From assembly GCA_028287035.1 (NCBI GenBank), contig JAQBQL010000181.1, positions 1 to 64,000 on the forward strand: DNA of 64,000 nt. Reading direction: 5' to 3'. The translations under genes were made by a program, and so were the position numbers. Below the pieces are notes generated by a model that was not told where the DNA came from, made no database searches, and saw only the letters and a program-made list of their open reading frames with translations. Below, in pieces: positions 8,415-17,885 of the stretch; position 1 is the stretch's first letter, and each line of letters begins with the position of its first letter. This stretch comes from Labilithrix sp. Its GTDB lineage: Bacteria; Myxococcota; Polyangia; Polyangiales; Polyangiaceae.

Positions 8415-8936
8415 TCAGTCGATGATCCCCTCGCGCATGGACACGGCGCCGATGGTGTACCCGAGCACGCGGCCCTTGAGTGTCGCGGTCTCGCCCTTGG
8501 TGAGGGTGGCCGCGCGAGCGGTCTCCGAATCCTTGAGATTCACCTGCACCGAGTGGAAGCTCTGCGGCTCACCCGAGCCGATGACGACGTAGAGCCCGCC
8601 GAGCGGTCCCTTGTCGATCGACTTCACGATCCCGGTGACCTCGACGTCGTGCCCTTTCCAGGCCTTGTCGCCGCGAACCTCGTTCCCCTCGTAATCGGCC
8701 ACGAGCTGCGCCGCGGCGACCTTCTCGTAGACCCTGGGCTCCGCGGCCGCCGAGGAAGGCGCAGCAGGCCCTGTCTCGGAGGCCGCCGCCGCGGTCTTGC
8801 TCGCCACGACCGCCCCGACCGCACAGATGGCGGCGCAGCCACCGAACAGGCAGCCAAACGCGATCAACGCGATGACTCCCCGCCCGGCGCTCTTCTTCTG
8901 CTGCCCGTGGCTGTTGGCGTGGTTCATGAGGATCAT
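8415..8936 (-). CDS. Membrane-anchored OB-fold (tRNA_anti-like) protein
   Basis: The 173-residue product has a hydrophobic N-terminal segment (residues 20-48, GVIALIAFGCLFGGCAAICA), an Ala/Pro linker, and a C-terminal domain of about 90 residues. The segment LVADYEGNEVRGDKAWKGHDVEVTGIV has the form of the tRNA_anti-like OB fold (PF12869 group), in which a small beta-barrel follows Y.xNE.aAD..yKgk.v.VtG. Such domains occur in lipoproteins and stress-associated membrane proteins, and their ligands are unknown. An alternative start is the ATG three codons later (8927). It is transcribed towards the small membrane protein gene. Confidence 0.75.
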   Translation of the reverse strand: MILMNHANSHGQQKKSAGRGVIALIAFGCLFGGCAAICAVGAVVASKTAAAASETGPAAPSSAAAEPRVYEKVAAAQLVADYEGNEVRGDKAWKGHDVEVTGIVKSIDKGPLGGLYVVIGSGEPQSFHSVQVNLKDSETARAATLTKGETATLKGRVLGYTIGAVSMREGIID

Positions 8937-8995
8937 CTCAACGGCCAGGAGCGGCCGGTCCGACAGGGGTCATTCGATTTCGCGAGAGAGGTGCC

Positions 8996-11900
8996 TCACC
9001 CCTGCGCCAGCGTCGCAAACCGATCGAACAGCGCCCCCGCCATCGGGTCCTCCAGCTTCCACGTGATCCCGATGGGCCGGTCGCCCGACGCGCTCTGGAA
9101 CACCGCCTGCCCCAGGAACGCATACGCCGCATCCGGGTCCTCGCGAACGAAGAGCCAGAACGTCCACCCATTCGCGGGGCTCTCCATGTACCGACGCCCC
9201 GACGCATTGCCCACGCTGGCCGCCGATTGCGTCTCCCAGTGGAACACCGTCGGGCTCACCGCATAATCGCGATACCGCGTCGTCGGCGAGAAGCTCGAGG
9301 CCGACTTGTCGAGCGTCACCAGCAAGAGCTCTCGCTTCTCCTCTTCCAGCTTGAGAATCCCGCTCTGCGGAGTGACCCCCTTCTTGCCTGGCTTCACGAA
9401 CCCCACTGCGGCGACGATCTCGCGGCGCTTGTACCGCCGGTGCAGCGCCAGCGGCCACTCCGCGAGCGGATACTTCTCCTCTGCGAGCCCAATGCGGTCC
9501 GACAGCACCTCGGCAAGCTCGCTCATCTCCTTGCGGATGGGCGCCCGGTCGAACAGCCAGCCGGCGCCCACGGTCGGCTCGCGGAGGACGCCCCGATGAT
9601 TCAGCTGGAAGTCCAGCATCGTCAGTCGCCGCAAGTAGGTCGGCTCGGTCGACCCGCCCTGCCCGGCCTTGCGCCACAGGACGAGGCGCGTCGCATCGTC
9701 CGTGTGGAGCAGGAGCGAGAGGCTCCCGCTGAGGTCCGCCGTCGCTTCGTCGATCGGGTCATCGACGCCGGCCTTCGAGCGAAGGGTGCTCCACCCGCCT
9801 GCGCGATAGACGTCTTCCACTTCGCGGCCGCTGTTCTCCAGAAACTCGCCCAGGGTGACCTCCGTGCCCGCCGCGGTGAGCTCGCGCAGCTCACGCGTCA
9901 GCGTCGCCGCCGTCGCCACGGCCTGCTTCAGCGACGTCAGCACGCGGCTCTGCGCGACCGCATCGAGCTGGAACACGCATCCGGCAGGCAGGTAGGGAAA
10001 TCCGTCCCGAACCGCCTTCTCGAGGCGCGCGCGAGCAATACCGGTGATCGCCGCGTACACCGCGTCGAACCTGAACTCGGTCCGGTGCTGACCGATGAAG
10101 TCGAGAATGAGGCACGAGAGCTTTCCCGGATTCAGCCGCAGCCCGCGACCGATCTGCTGGACGAACAGCGCCGCGCTCGTCGTCGGACGGAGCAGCAGGA
10201 GCGTGTCCACGAAGGGCAGGCGACGCCCTCGTTGTAGAGGTCGCACGTGCACAGCACGTTCACCTCGCGCTCGCGGAGCCTGCGCGGAGCCGCCGCACGC
10301 TCGGCCTCTCCGGTGCCGCCGTGTACCATTGCCGCCGGGATGCCCCGCCGCGTGAGGGCGGTAGCCATGAACTCGGCGTGCTCCACGGACACGCAGAACG
10401 CGAGCGCCCGAATGGCGCGCACGTCCACCACGCGCCGCCTGAGCTGCTCGACGATGAGGTCCACGCGGACCTCGTTGCCCGTATACAGGTTCGACAGATC
10501 GCCGGTCTGGTACCCCTGACGCGACCAGCGCACCTTGTCGAGCTCGGTGCCGGCCGCGTCGGCGATTCCGTAATATTCGAACGGAACCAATAGCTGCCGA
10601 TCGAGCGCGTGCCAGAGCCGCAGCTCGGCGGCGATCTTCATATCGAAGTCCGGCAGCAGCGATTTGCCGTCCGCGCGCTCGGGCGTCGCGGTGAGCCCGA
10701 GGAGGATCTCGGGACGCACGAAGCTCGTCACCTTCCGGTACGAATCCGCAGGCGCGTGGTGACACTCGTCGATCACGATGAATCGAAAGTGCTCCGGCGT
10801 GACCCGCCCCTCGAGGCTGCTCGCTGCGCTCTGCACGCTCGCGAAGACGTGCTCCCAGGTGGCGGGGACCTGCCCGTCGACGAACAGCTCGCCGAATGAC
10901 CCATCGCGAAGCACCTGGCGGAACGTCGCGAGCGCCTGGTCGAGGATCTCACGGCGATGCGCGAGGAACAGCAGGCGCGGCCGCGTCCCGGCGCGCTCGC
11001 AAGCGCGCAGGTAATCGAACGCGGCAATCATCGTCTTGCCGGTGCCGGTCGCGGCGACGACGAGGTTCCGGTACCGCCCGTGCACCGCGCGCTCGGCCTC
11101 GAGGCGATCGAGGATCTCGATCTGATACGGATGCGGCTGGAACGTGAAGAGCTGGAGTACCGTCGGCCCGCCCGCGGTCTCCGCGCTGAGCGCGCTCCTC
11201 AGCCGACCGCGGCTCGCCTCGGACGTGTGATCGTAAGGAACGAACTCGTCGTCGTTCCAGAGCCCCTCGAAGGTCCCCTCGAACTTGTCGATGACCTTCG
11301 GCTGATCCGCGGCCGCGACCTTGACCATCCACTCCTGTCCGCTGCCGAGCGCCGTCGCGGTGAGGTTCGCGGACCCGACGTAGGCCGTGGTCAGGCCGCC
11401 GTGCCGCCGGAAGAGCCAGGCCTTGGCGTGGAGCCGCGTACGTCGAACGTCGTACGAGATGCGCACCTCCGCGCCGGGTAATGCCGACAGCGCGTCGACG
11501 GCGTTGACCTCGGTGGTCCCCGTGAAGACGGTGGTGAGCACGCGAAGCCGCGCGCCCCGGCGCACCGCCGCCTCGAGCTGATCGCGCACCGCGCGCACGC
11601 CGCCCATGGTGATGAACGCGGCGAGGATGTCGATGCCATCCGCCGACGCCATCTCGCGCGAAAGCTCGTGCCCGAGCGCAGGCTCCCCGCGAGCGCGCGT
11701 GAGGAGCGTCGTTGCCGACAGCGGACTCTCGGGCCGAAGGGGCGGCGTGTTCCGATAGAGCGACCGCAACATGCGCGCGGGCTCAGCCACCTTGGCCTCC
11801 TCGGTCTCCTGCGCGGGCGCGAGCTCGGTGAGCCGATCGAGGAGCGCGTGCGCGAGGGCGACCTGCTGGTCAGCGTCGGGCAAATCCGCAAGCGCCGCCT

Positions 11901-12057
11901 CGACCGAAATCGCGATGTGGCGCGCGAGGAGCGAGGGAAGGTTCGGGCGCTCGACCGTCTGGAGCTCGGGAATCGCGGGCAAGGCGGCCAGCAACTCGCG
12001 ATCGCCAGCACGCGTGAGGAGCTGCTCGTAGATGCCTTCGCGAAGAGGGAGTGCCAC
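8996..12057 (-). pseudogene. PLD-nuclease/SF2 helicase/DUF3427 protein, broken by a one-base frameshift
   Basis: Two overlapping frames together encode one protein of about 1020 residues. The first part (12057 to about 10220) starts with a GTG preceded by TACTCT at 12065-12070. It has a phospholipase D-like domain (RLHAKAWLF and YVGSANLTATAL, residues about 205-235), a helicase Walker A (AATGTGKTMIAAF, about 340) and a DECH box (VIDECHHA, about 430). The second part (from about 10220 to 8996) resumes with LPFVDTLLLLRPTTSAALFV, motif VI QIGRGLRL and a DUF3427-like C-terminus. After NEGV the DNA reads GTC GCC TGC CC, where GTC G(A)C CTG CCC would keep the expected VDLPF, so one base is missing near 10220/10221. 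Proteins of this layout occur in defence islands. It diverges from the AAA/nuclease pair. Biological inactivation and a sequencing error cannot be separated from sequence alone. Confidence 0.8.
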
Positions 12058-12319
12058 GAGGGCGAGAGTATCGACCGCGGGCGGGATTGGGCGGCGCTTG
12101 CAGTCGCGTACTGCACGGCAGCGCGCACGTTGTCCGACCGCCGTCCTCTCGGTCTGCACGTATGCTCGGGGCGTTGCCGCCATGTACCCCCTCGGGCGTA
12201 CGCGGGCAGTTGATGACAATGCGGGCGTGCTGATGCAGTCTCGAGTCGGGCGGGGGGCGTCGACGACTGCGCCCGTCCGCGTTGCGTTCGCGCCATTTCT
12301 CACCACGAAAGATACCTGC

Positions 12320-14635
12320 GTGACCCAGACTACCGTACTGAGCGGTCCCCCTCCCGAGCGACTGCCCAGCATCCCCGTGACCGCGCCGCAGACCGTTCCA
12401 CCGCCGCCGGCCGAGGTGATCGTCCCGGCCGCGCTGCTCGCCGTGGAAGCCGCGTTGGACGGGGTAGCGGATGCGCTACGAGCATGGGAGAACCAGCCCC
12501 TTGTAGCGCTCCGATGGCGGGACCGGACAAACGCCGAGCAGTCCGGTGCGGTCGAGATCTCGCTCGGAGAGATCAAGCGGTCGCACGACCGCGCGTCGAC
12601 CCTCACATTGAAGTTCGTCTGCAAGCCGCTCCGCGGCGAAGCGGTGACGCTGAGCGTGCGTGTCGAGCCCTACCGAGAGGGTGTTCTCAAGCACCACGTT
12701 CGCCTCGTGCACGAGGGCACCTATCGCGACTGGATATGTACCGAGCAGGAGGACGATGACTGGAAGGTCTCTGCCCGTCTGCCGAAGCCTCGAGGTATTC
12801 CCGTCATCGAGCAACTTCGGGACGTCTGGTTCACCGACGGCGCGCCCGCTCGGAACGAGATTGCTCCCCGCGTCGAACGCACGGGGCATCCAGTCGTCGA
12901 CGCACGACTGAAGCCATGGTGGCCGAAATACGACGCCGTCCAGCGCGACTGGTCGCTCGGCCGGACGCTCGGCGGAGGCCTTGCCGAGCGTGCAGCGGAT
13001 CCCGAGGAGTGGGCGGCCGCAATATGCTCATTCTCGATCTGGACGATCCTCGTACAGTCACTGGCCTCCTCGAGCACTGCCCGCGAGATCGACAAGCTGC
13101 TCGCCGCGACGGCCGGTGGACTGCCGCCTGCGGAGCTGTACGTGTCGCGCCGCGCGGTCGACCTGAAGCCGAGTGCCGTGCAGAAGAGCCTGGACAGCCG
13201 TGGGCTCAAGATCCCCTGGCACGTCGTCGAGGCGGCATGCGCCGCTCTCAATAGCGGAAAGCACGTCATCTTCACCGGTCCGCCCGGGTGCGGAAAGTCG
13301 AAGCTCGCTGGAATACTCGCGCAGCTTGCCACCGGAAGAGAGCCGATGCTGGTCACCGCCTCTCCCGCATGGACTTCGGGCGACCTGGTAGGTCGCTACT
13401 TCCCCACCCGAAGCGGCGCCGGTCTCGAGTTCCGCCCGGGCTTCTTCCTGCAGGCGGTCGACGCGGGAAACCGTTGGCTCATCATCGATGAATTCAACCG
13501 GGCGAACATCGACGAGTGCTTTGGCGAGCTCTTTAGCGCCCTCGCCGACGACGTCGTGGAGCTCCCGTTCGAAGAGGAGATCGAGGGCACGACATCACCG
13601 CTCGGCGTCCCGAGCTACGGGCGTGTGCGGATCGTTCCGGAGCGGCGAGCCGCCTCTGCGGAGGCCGTCACGGCCGAAGCACAGACGGTCGACTATCCCG
13701 TCGGCGCCTCGTTCCGGATCGTCGGAACGATGAACGACGCCGACCGCGCGATGTTGCACAAGATGTCCTTCGCGTTGCTCCGGCGGTTTCAGATCATCCG
13801 CGTGGAGGCGCCGCCCGCGAAGGTCGTCGCGAGCATCATCGACGCGGAGATCAAGCGCGTGACTGATGACCTGAAGCTTGAGGAGCGCGCCTATGTCGTG
13901 CGCCGGGCCCAAGGGGGCGGCCGAGGGCAGAAGCTCGAGGTGGATGCAGTCAAGGACCTCTTGCGAAAGCTCTTCGCCCGCGACCCGGACGACCTCCGCA
14001 AGGCCAAGGCGGTGCGCCGCTCGAACGTTGCTCCGAAGGAGGGATACACCGATCTCGTGCGCGAGCGCGTCGTCGGGCTAGCGACCGTCCTCGACGTCAT
14101 CCGGTTCGTCGCGGAGGGGATCCGGGCTCCGGCCGAGAACACGGACATCCTGGTCCTAGACAAGGTCGGCGAAGGCGACCCAGTCGAAGGTGCGAAGGTG
14201 ATCTCGCCGAAGGAGCATGCCGTAGCCACCTCCGCCAGCTTTCTAGCCATGGCCGTGGCGCTCAGTGTCTTTCCGCAGCTGGACGCGCTCACGACCGAGG
14301 CGAGGCGCCGCGCGGTGCAGCACATCATTTCGGTCTTCGACGAGGACAAGGTCCTCATGCGGCGCATGGAGGAGGAACTGGTCGCCCCCGCGCCCGACCA
14401 GGTCGCGAGCCCGGAGCCGACGGGCAAACTCGGCAAGGCGAAGCGCGAACCGAGTGCCGACCTCCACCTGAGAATCGTGGAGCACAGCGACCCGAGCAAA
14501 TTCGACGCGGACGGCGACCGCCTCGTGAGCATCAGCGAGTTTCTCGTCGAGGAGCTCTGCCAGCAATACCGCGGCACGCCCGATGCTACCGATTTCGAGA
14601 ACCTGCTGAAGCCGGGTGTCGACGAGCCCTCGTGA
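12320..14635 (+). CDS. McrB-like AAA (dynein-type) ATPase
   Basis: The product is about 771 residues from a GTG at 12320; the frame is open further upstream, so the start is uncertain. The N-terminal 300 residues are unfamiliar and may carry substrate recognition. The ATPase domain has Walker A FTGPPGCGKSKLAGI (about residue 318), Walker B WLIIDEFNRANIDECFGELF (about 390) and sensor GTMNDADRAMLHKMSFALLR (about 470), the pattern of the MoxR/McrB branch. A Lys/Arg-rich insertion and an acidic C-terminal tail follow. Its stop overlaps the GTG of the next gene by 4 nt, and that gene encodes a nuclease-like protein, so the pair looks like a McrBC-type system in which this ATPase drives the effector. 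GC is lower than in the flanking core genes, which hints at transfer. Confidence 0.82.
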   Translation: MTQTTVLSGPPPERLPSIPVTAPQTVPPPPAEVIVPAALLAVEAALDGVADALRAWENQPLVALRWRDRTNAEQSGAVEISLGEIKRSHDRASTLTLKFVCKPLRGEAVTLSVRVEPYREGVLKHHVRLVHEGTYRDWICTEQEDDDWKVSARLPKPRGIPVIEQLRDVWFTDGAPARNEIAPRVERTGHPVVDARLKPWWPKYDAVQRDWSLGRTLGGGLAERAADPEEWAAAICSFSIWTILVQSLASSSTAREIDKLLAATAGGLPPAELYVSRRAVDLKPSAVQKSLDSRGLKIPWHVVEAACAALNSGKHVIFTGPPGCGKSKLAGILAQLATGREPMLVTASPAWTSGDLVGRYFPTRSGAGLEFRPGFFLQAVDAGNRWLIIDEFNRANIDECFGELFSALADDVVELPFEEEIEGTTSPLGVPSYGRVRIVPERRAASAEAVTAEAQTVDYPVGASFRIVGTMNDADRAMLHKMSFALLRRFQIIRVEAPPAKVVASIIDAEIKRVTDDLKLEERAYVVRRAQGGGRGQKLEVDAVKDLLRKLFARDPDDLRKAKAVRRSNVAPKEGYTDLVRERVVGLATVLDVIRFVAEGIRAPAENTDILVLDKVGEGDPVEGAKVISPKEHAVATSASFLAMAVALSVFPQLDALTTEARRRAVQHIISVFDEDKVLMRRMEEELVAPAPDQVASPEPTGKLGKAKREPSADLHLRIVEHSDPSKFDADGDRLVSISEFLVEELCQQYRGTPDATDFENLLKPGVDEPS

Positions 14636-16008
14636 GCGCGGACCTACAGCTGTTCGTCGAGCAGGTCTCGTGGCTTGCGAAGAGCTACCTTCCCGACGCG
14701 ACTCGCCGAAGCGTGATCGCGTGGATCGGGGCGCGGCTTAGCCCCGACGTCCGGGCCCGCTGGCTCACGGCATTTCCGATCCACCATCCGACGCAGTGGC
14801 GCGCCGAAAAGGCGTTCATCGAGGTGATGAAGGAGAATCTCTCTCATCAGCGGAACATGCACCGCATCGTCGAGTTACCGACTCGCGGCGTCGACTGGGC
14901 AGCAACCTATACGCGGTCCGACTCAGGTTTCACGCGACCGCCGATGCCCTATGTCGTTCGGGTCGCACGTGCCGTACCCGATCGAGCGCTGGTTGGAGCC
15001 CTCGTCAGCATGGGCAGGGGATGGCTCACAGCGCTCGAATGGGCCATCGAAGGCGACGCTCGCGTCGCCGCTCCCTTGCGGGCCCGTGCCGCCGACCTTC
15101 GCAGCGCTCTCCTCGTAGCGGAGTCGATCGGTGGCGAACCCGCGGCGCTTGATGGACGGCTCATCGAGCGCCTGCGCCGGCTGGGAGCCTCGGGGACGAA
15201 GCTCGCAGACCTGGTGCACGAGATCGATCGCTTGTGGGGCGGAGCGTTTACCGGAGCGCAGGACGACGTCCAGGCGATACGTACCCTTGGCGCGTCGCTT
15301 GAAGAGGCGAACGTCGGCAATGCCGACACGCTTCTCGAACTGAGCTCCGTGCTGTCGGTGGCCAGGGCAGCAACGGATGGGGAGAGCACGTGGACGCTGG
15401 CGAAAGTGCAGATCGGGAGGGCAGGAAAATACCCGCCCCTTATCCTCCAGTGCGGAGATCTCCAGTGCCACATCGACAAGGGAACTCCCGTGGTTCCGGG
15501 CGCGGGAAAGGTCCAAGACCTCGTCTCACCATGGTTGGACGAGGTGGTCTGGGGCGGCGACAAGCGGGCGCGCTCGCGACAACCCGACATCGTGCTCCGG
15601 TTCTCGCATCGAAAGCACAAACGAGTCCTCTTCGCGCTGGCGGATGCGAAGCGGAACGTGACCGGCGAAGGTGCCAGCTATCTTCGCTCGTCAGTGGACG
15701 TCGCCGCGGTCTACTTGATGGCGTTCGGTCATGCTCTTGGCTTGCATGTGGGCGGGTCGAGCAACGAGCTGCGGACGACACTGGTGCCGGGCATGACCCT
15801 CTTTTGCCAGCAGGGCGCGAAGCGCGACCCTGTCGAGGTCATCAAGTTGCTGTCGGGCGGCACCGAGGCGATCCCCACCGTGATGGCCTTCGATGTGGCG
15901 AAGCACTTCGGGCCGGGGCCGGCGGGCTGGCAGTCGCCTACCCTCGCCGCGTGGTTTGCTTCTCTTGGGCGTCAGGCGGCAGCGGAGTTCGAGCGAGCCG
16001 TTGCTTGA
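14632..16008 (+). CDS. PD-(D/E)XK nuclease-like partner of the AAA ATPase
   Basis: The 458-residue product starts with a GTG that overlaps the AAA stop (GTGA). I do not recognise the whole protein. Near residues 318-345 there is RQPDIVLRFSHRKHKRVLFA followed by LADAKRN, which fits a restriction-endonuclease fold (PD, then D-x-K) with the usual spacing; a helical region with SYLRSSVDVAAVYLMAF follows. This is where McrC carries its nuclease core, but the rest of the sequence does not resemble McrC. The N-terminal 300 residues are helical and may mediate binding to the ATPase ring. By context it is the effector of a two-gene restriction-like unit. Confidence 0.72.
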   Translation: MSADLQLFVEQVSWLAKSYLPDATRRSVIAWIGARLSPDVRARWLTAFPIHHPTQWRAEKAFIEVMKENLSHQRNMHRIVELPTRGVDWAATYTRSDSGFTRPPMPYVVRVARAVPDRALVGALVSMGRGWLTALEWAIEGDARVAAPLRARAADLRSALLVAESIGGEPAALDGRLIERLRRLGASGTKLADLVHEIDRLWGGAFTGAQDDVQAIRTLGASLEEANVGNADTLLELSSVLSVARAATDGESTWTLAKVQIGRAGKYPPLILQCGDLQCHIDKGTPVVPGAGKVQDLVSPWLDEVVWGGDKRARSRQPDIVLRFSHRKHKRVLFALADAKRNVTGEGASYLRSSVDVAAVYLMAFGHALGLHVGGSSNELRTTLVPGMTLFCQQGAKRDPVEVIKLLSGGTEAIPTVMAFDVAKHFGPGPAGWQSPTLAAWFASLGRQAAAEFERAVA

Positions 16009-16023
16009 GGCGAGCGTCTTTGA

Positions 16024-16044
16024 CTCGAGCTCGTCCGGCTCGAG
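16024..16044. terminator. Stem-loop between convergent genes
   Basis: A 7-bp inverted repeat (CTCGAGC, 7-nt loop, GCTCGAG) lies just after the stop of the nuclease-like gene and before the stop of the glycine-rich lipoprotein gene on the other strand. The position suits a bidirectional terminator, but no T-tract follows on either strand, so intrinsic activity is uncertain. Confidence 0.3.
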
Positions 16045-16204
16045 AGGGGTGCCGCGTGACCGAAGTTCGAGCGAAGCGCACTCGAGAGCGTTGGCACACT
16101 GTAACCGTACGGCGATGGACGTCATCATTGCCTCGCGGTGCGCGGCCGAGCGTGCTGCGCATGGCGCACGGGAAGTGCTCGGAGGTCGAGGCGCGCGGTG
16201 ACGC

Positions 16205-17632
16205 TCAGGGCACCGGCATCGTATCCGCCTTGATCCCATCAATCCCGTCGTTCATCCCAGGGGCACCCCCCTTGCCTTTCGGGCCGAAGGCGCCGGACGT
16301 GATCGCGCTGTTCTGCACGACCGGGGTTGCGCCTGTGAAGAAGATGCCGACGGAAATGCCGCCGGCCCCACCACCTCCCGCTCCGCCGTCGCCGCCTTTG
16401 CCGCCGTCGCCGCCCTGGCAACCGAACGGCGTCGGCGAGCCGCTGTAGCCGAAAAGCTGCTCGCCTGGCTGCCCTGCGCGGCCGGTTCCTCCGGCGCCCG
16501 CTTTACCGCTCGCGACGGTGGATCCATTGATGGTCACCTCGCTGTTGAGGGCGAGCAATGCGATGCTCGCGCCGCCGCCGGTGCCGCCGCCACCTCCTGC
16601 ACCACCGCATCCGCCCGCTCCGCCGCCGCTTCCAGCTCCACCTTGCGAGCCCTGTCCGCCACCACCACCTTGCCCCGGAGTGCCTGCCGACGCGGCGCCG
16701 CCCGAGCCCGGAACCCACACCCCCTTCTCGAGCGCGCCGAGAGACGTCGCCCCATCAGCCGGCGTATTGGTCCCATCCGCACCGTTCGCGCCGCCACCAC
16801 CAGCGTTGCAAGGCTGCCCCAGCTTCCCGCCCGCGCCGGCGCCGAGCGCAGGAAGTCCGGGATCACCATTGAAGCCGTTGTCGGCGCCTTTGCCGCCGGT
16901 CGTCGTCGTGCCGTCCGGGCAAGTGACGGAATGTGCTTGGCCCCCCGTGGCCCCGGCCGCAGAACTTCCGTTCAGCGCGGTCTGTGACGGAAAGTTGGTG
17001 TACTCGGTGAGAGCACCGGTCGCCCCGTTCGCTCCGACGCGGCTCTCCACTGTCGAATCGATGATGGTGAGGCCGCCACTATTGATGGCGCGCACGGCGA
17101 TGCTGTTCGGAGCGCCAACCTCCGGGCCGTAGATCTGGAGCCCGGACAACGTGACGTTCTTTGCCGCGACGTCGAGCGCGTAGTCCGTGCCCGCGCTCGG
17201 TTGAATCGTGGGCTTTGCTCCCGTGTATGCGAAGTCCGCGCACCCGAAGCCGCCATATACCGAGACCGACCTCGTGATGTGGACCGCCTCGTAGTAGGTG
17301 CCTTCGCACACGTAGATGCGCGGAAGATTGCCCGCCTTCGCGAGAGCCGCACTGATGGTCTTCACCGGCGCGGACTTGGTTCCCCTCGCGGCATCGTCGC
17401 CGGAGGCCGACACGAAGACGCCGACCGCGTCTGCGACGCACGCCGGCGAGTCCTGCGGCGCCTTGGTCAGGTCGCACCCGGCGGGCACGTCGATGCTGCC
17501 CTGCCCGTCGACCGTGCCTCCGTCCTGACCCGGCGCACACGACGCGCCCTCCCCGCAGGTCTCCGTGGAGTCGCCGCATGCGGCAATGACGCCAACGATC
17601 GAGACGAGAGCAATGCCAGCAAGTGAGCGCAT
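16205..17632 (-). CDS. Glycine-rich DUF1565-like lipoprotein
   Basis: The 475-residue product has a signal peptide with a lipobox-like VIAAC near residue 19, a Cys-containing linker, and a domain starting VGVFVSASGDDAARGTKSAP followed by VKTISAALAKA, typical of DUF1565/right-handed beta-helix proteins. NVTLSGLQIYGPEVGAPNSI and IIDSTVESRVG look like successive helix coils. From about residue 220 the chain becomes a Gly/Ala-rich stretch with long Gly runs, returning to coil-like segments (SEVTINGSTVASG, VVQNSAITSGAFG). It is a close paralogue of the next gene and of the fragment at 1-178. A surface or matrix role is plausible, but no catalytic residues are evident. Confidence 0.85.
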   Translation of the reverse strand: MRSLAGIALVSIVGVIAACGDSTETCGEGASCAPGQDGGTVDGQGSIDVPAGCDLTKAPQDSPACVADAVGVFVSASGDDAARGTKSAPVKTISAALAKAGNLPRIYVCEGTYYEAVHITRSVSVYGGFGCADFAYTGAKPTIQPSAGTDYALDVAAKNVTLSGLQIYGPEVGAPNSIAVRAINSGGLTIIDSTVESRVGANGATGALTEYTNFPSQTALNGSSAAGATGGQAHSVTCPDGTTTTGGKGADNGFNGDPGLPALGAGAGGKLGQPCNAGGGGANGADGTNTPADGATSLGALEKGVWVPGSGGAASAGTPGQGGGGGQGSQGGAGSGGGAGGCGGAGGGGGTGGGASIALLALNSEVTINGSTVASGKAGAGGTGRAGQPGEQLFGYSGSPTPFGCQGGDGGKGGDGGAGGGGAGGISVGIFFTGATPVVQNSAITSGAFGPKGKGGAPGMNDGIDGIKADTMPVP

Positions 17633-17885
17633 GAGAACACCTTCGATTTAGAGTGGGCGACCGGCGTGACGGTCGAACAACGTGCCCGACGATTGCTGTC
17701 GCGTAGACGGCATCGGACGACCGCATGCAAGCGCGAGGTAATCGTCCCGCACTGCAAACGGTTGCGAGCATCTGTGCGCGCTCAGGACCGGAACAGCAGA
17801 CCGAATTTCCAGCCATTCATGGTCGTTGTGCAGAGTCGCGATGCGACGCGGCTCGCGCATCCGCGAGCCCCGTCCGCAGAGGCGC

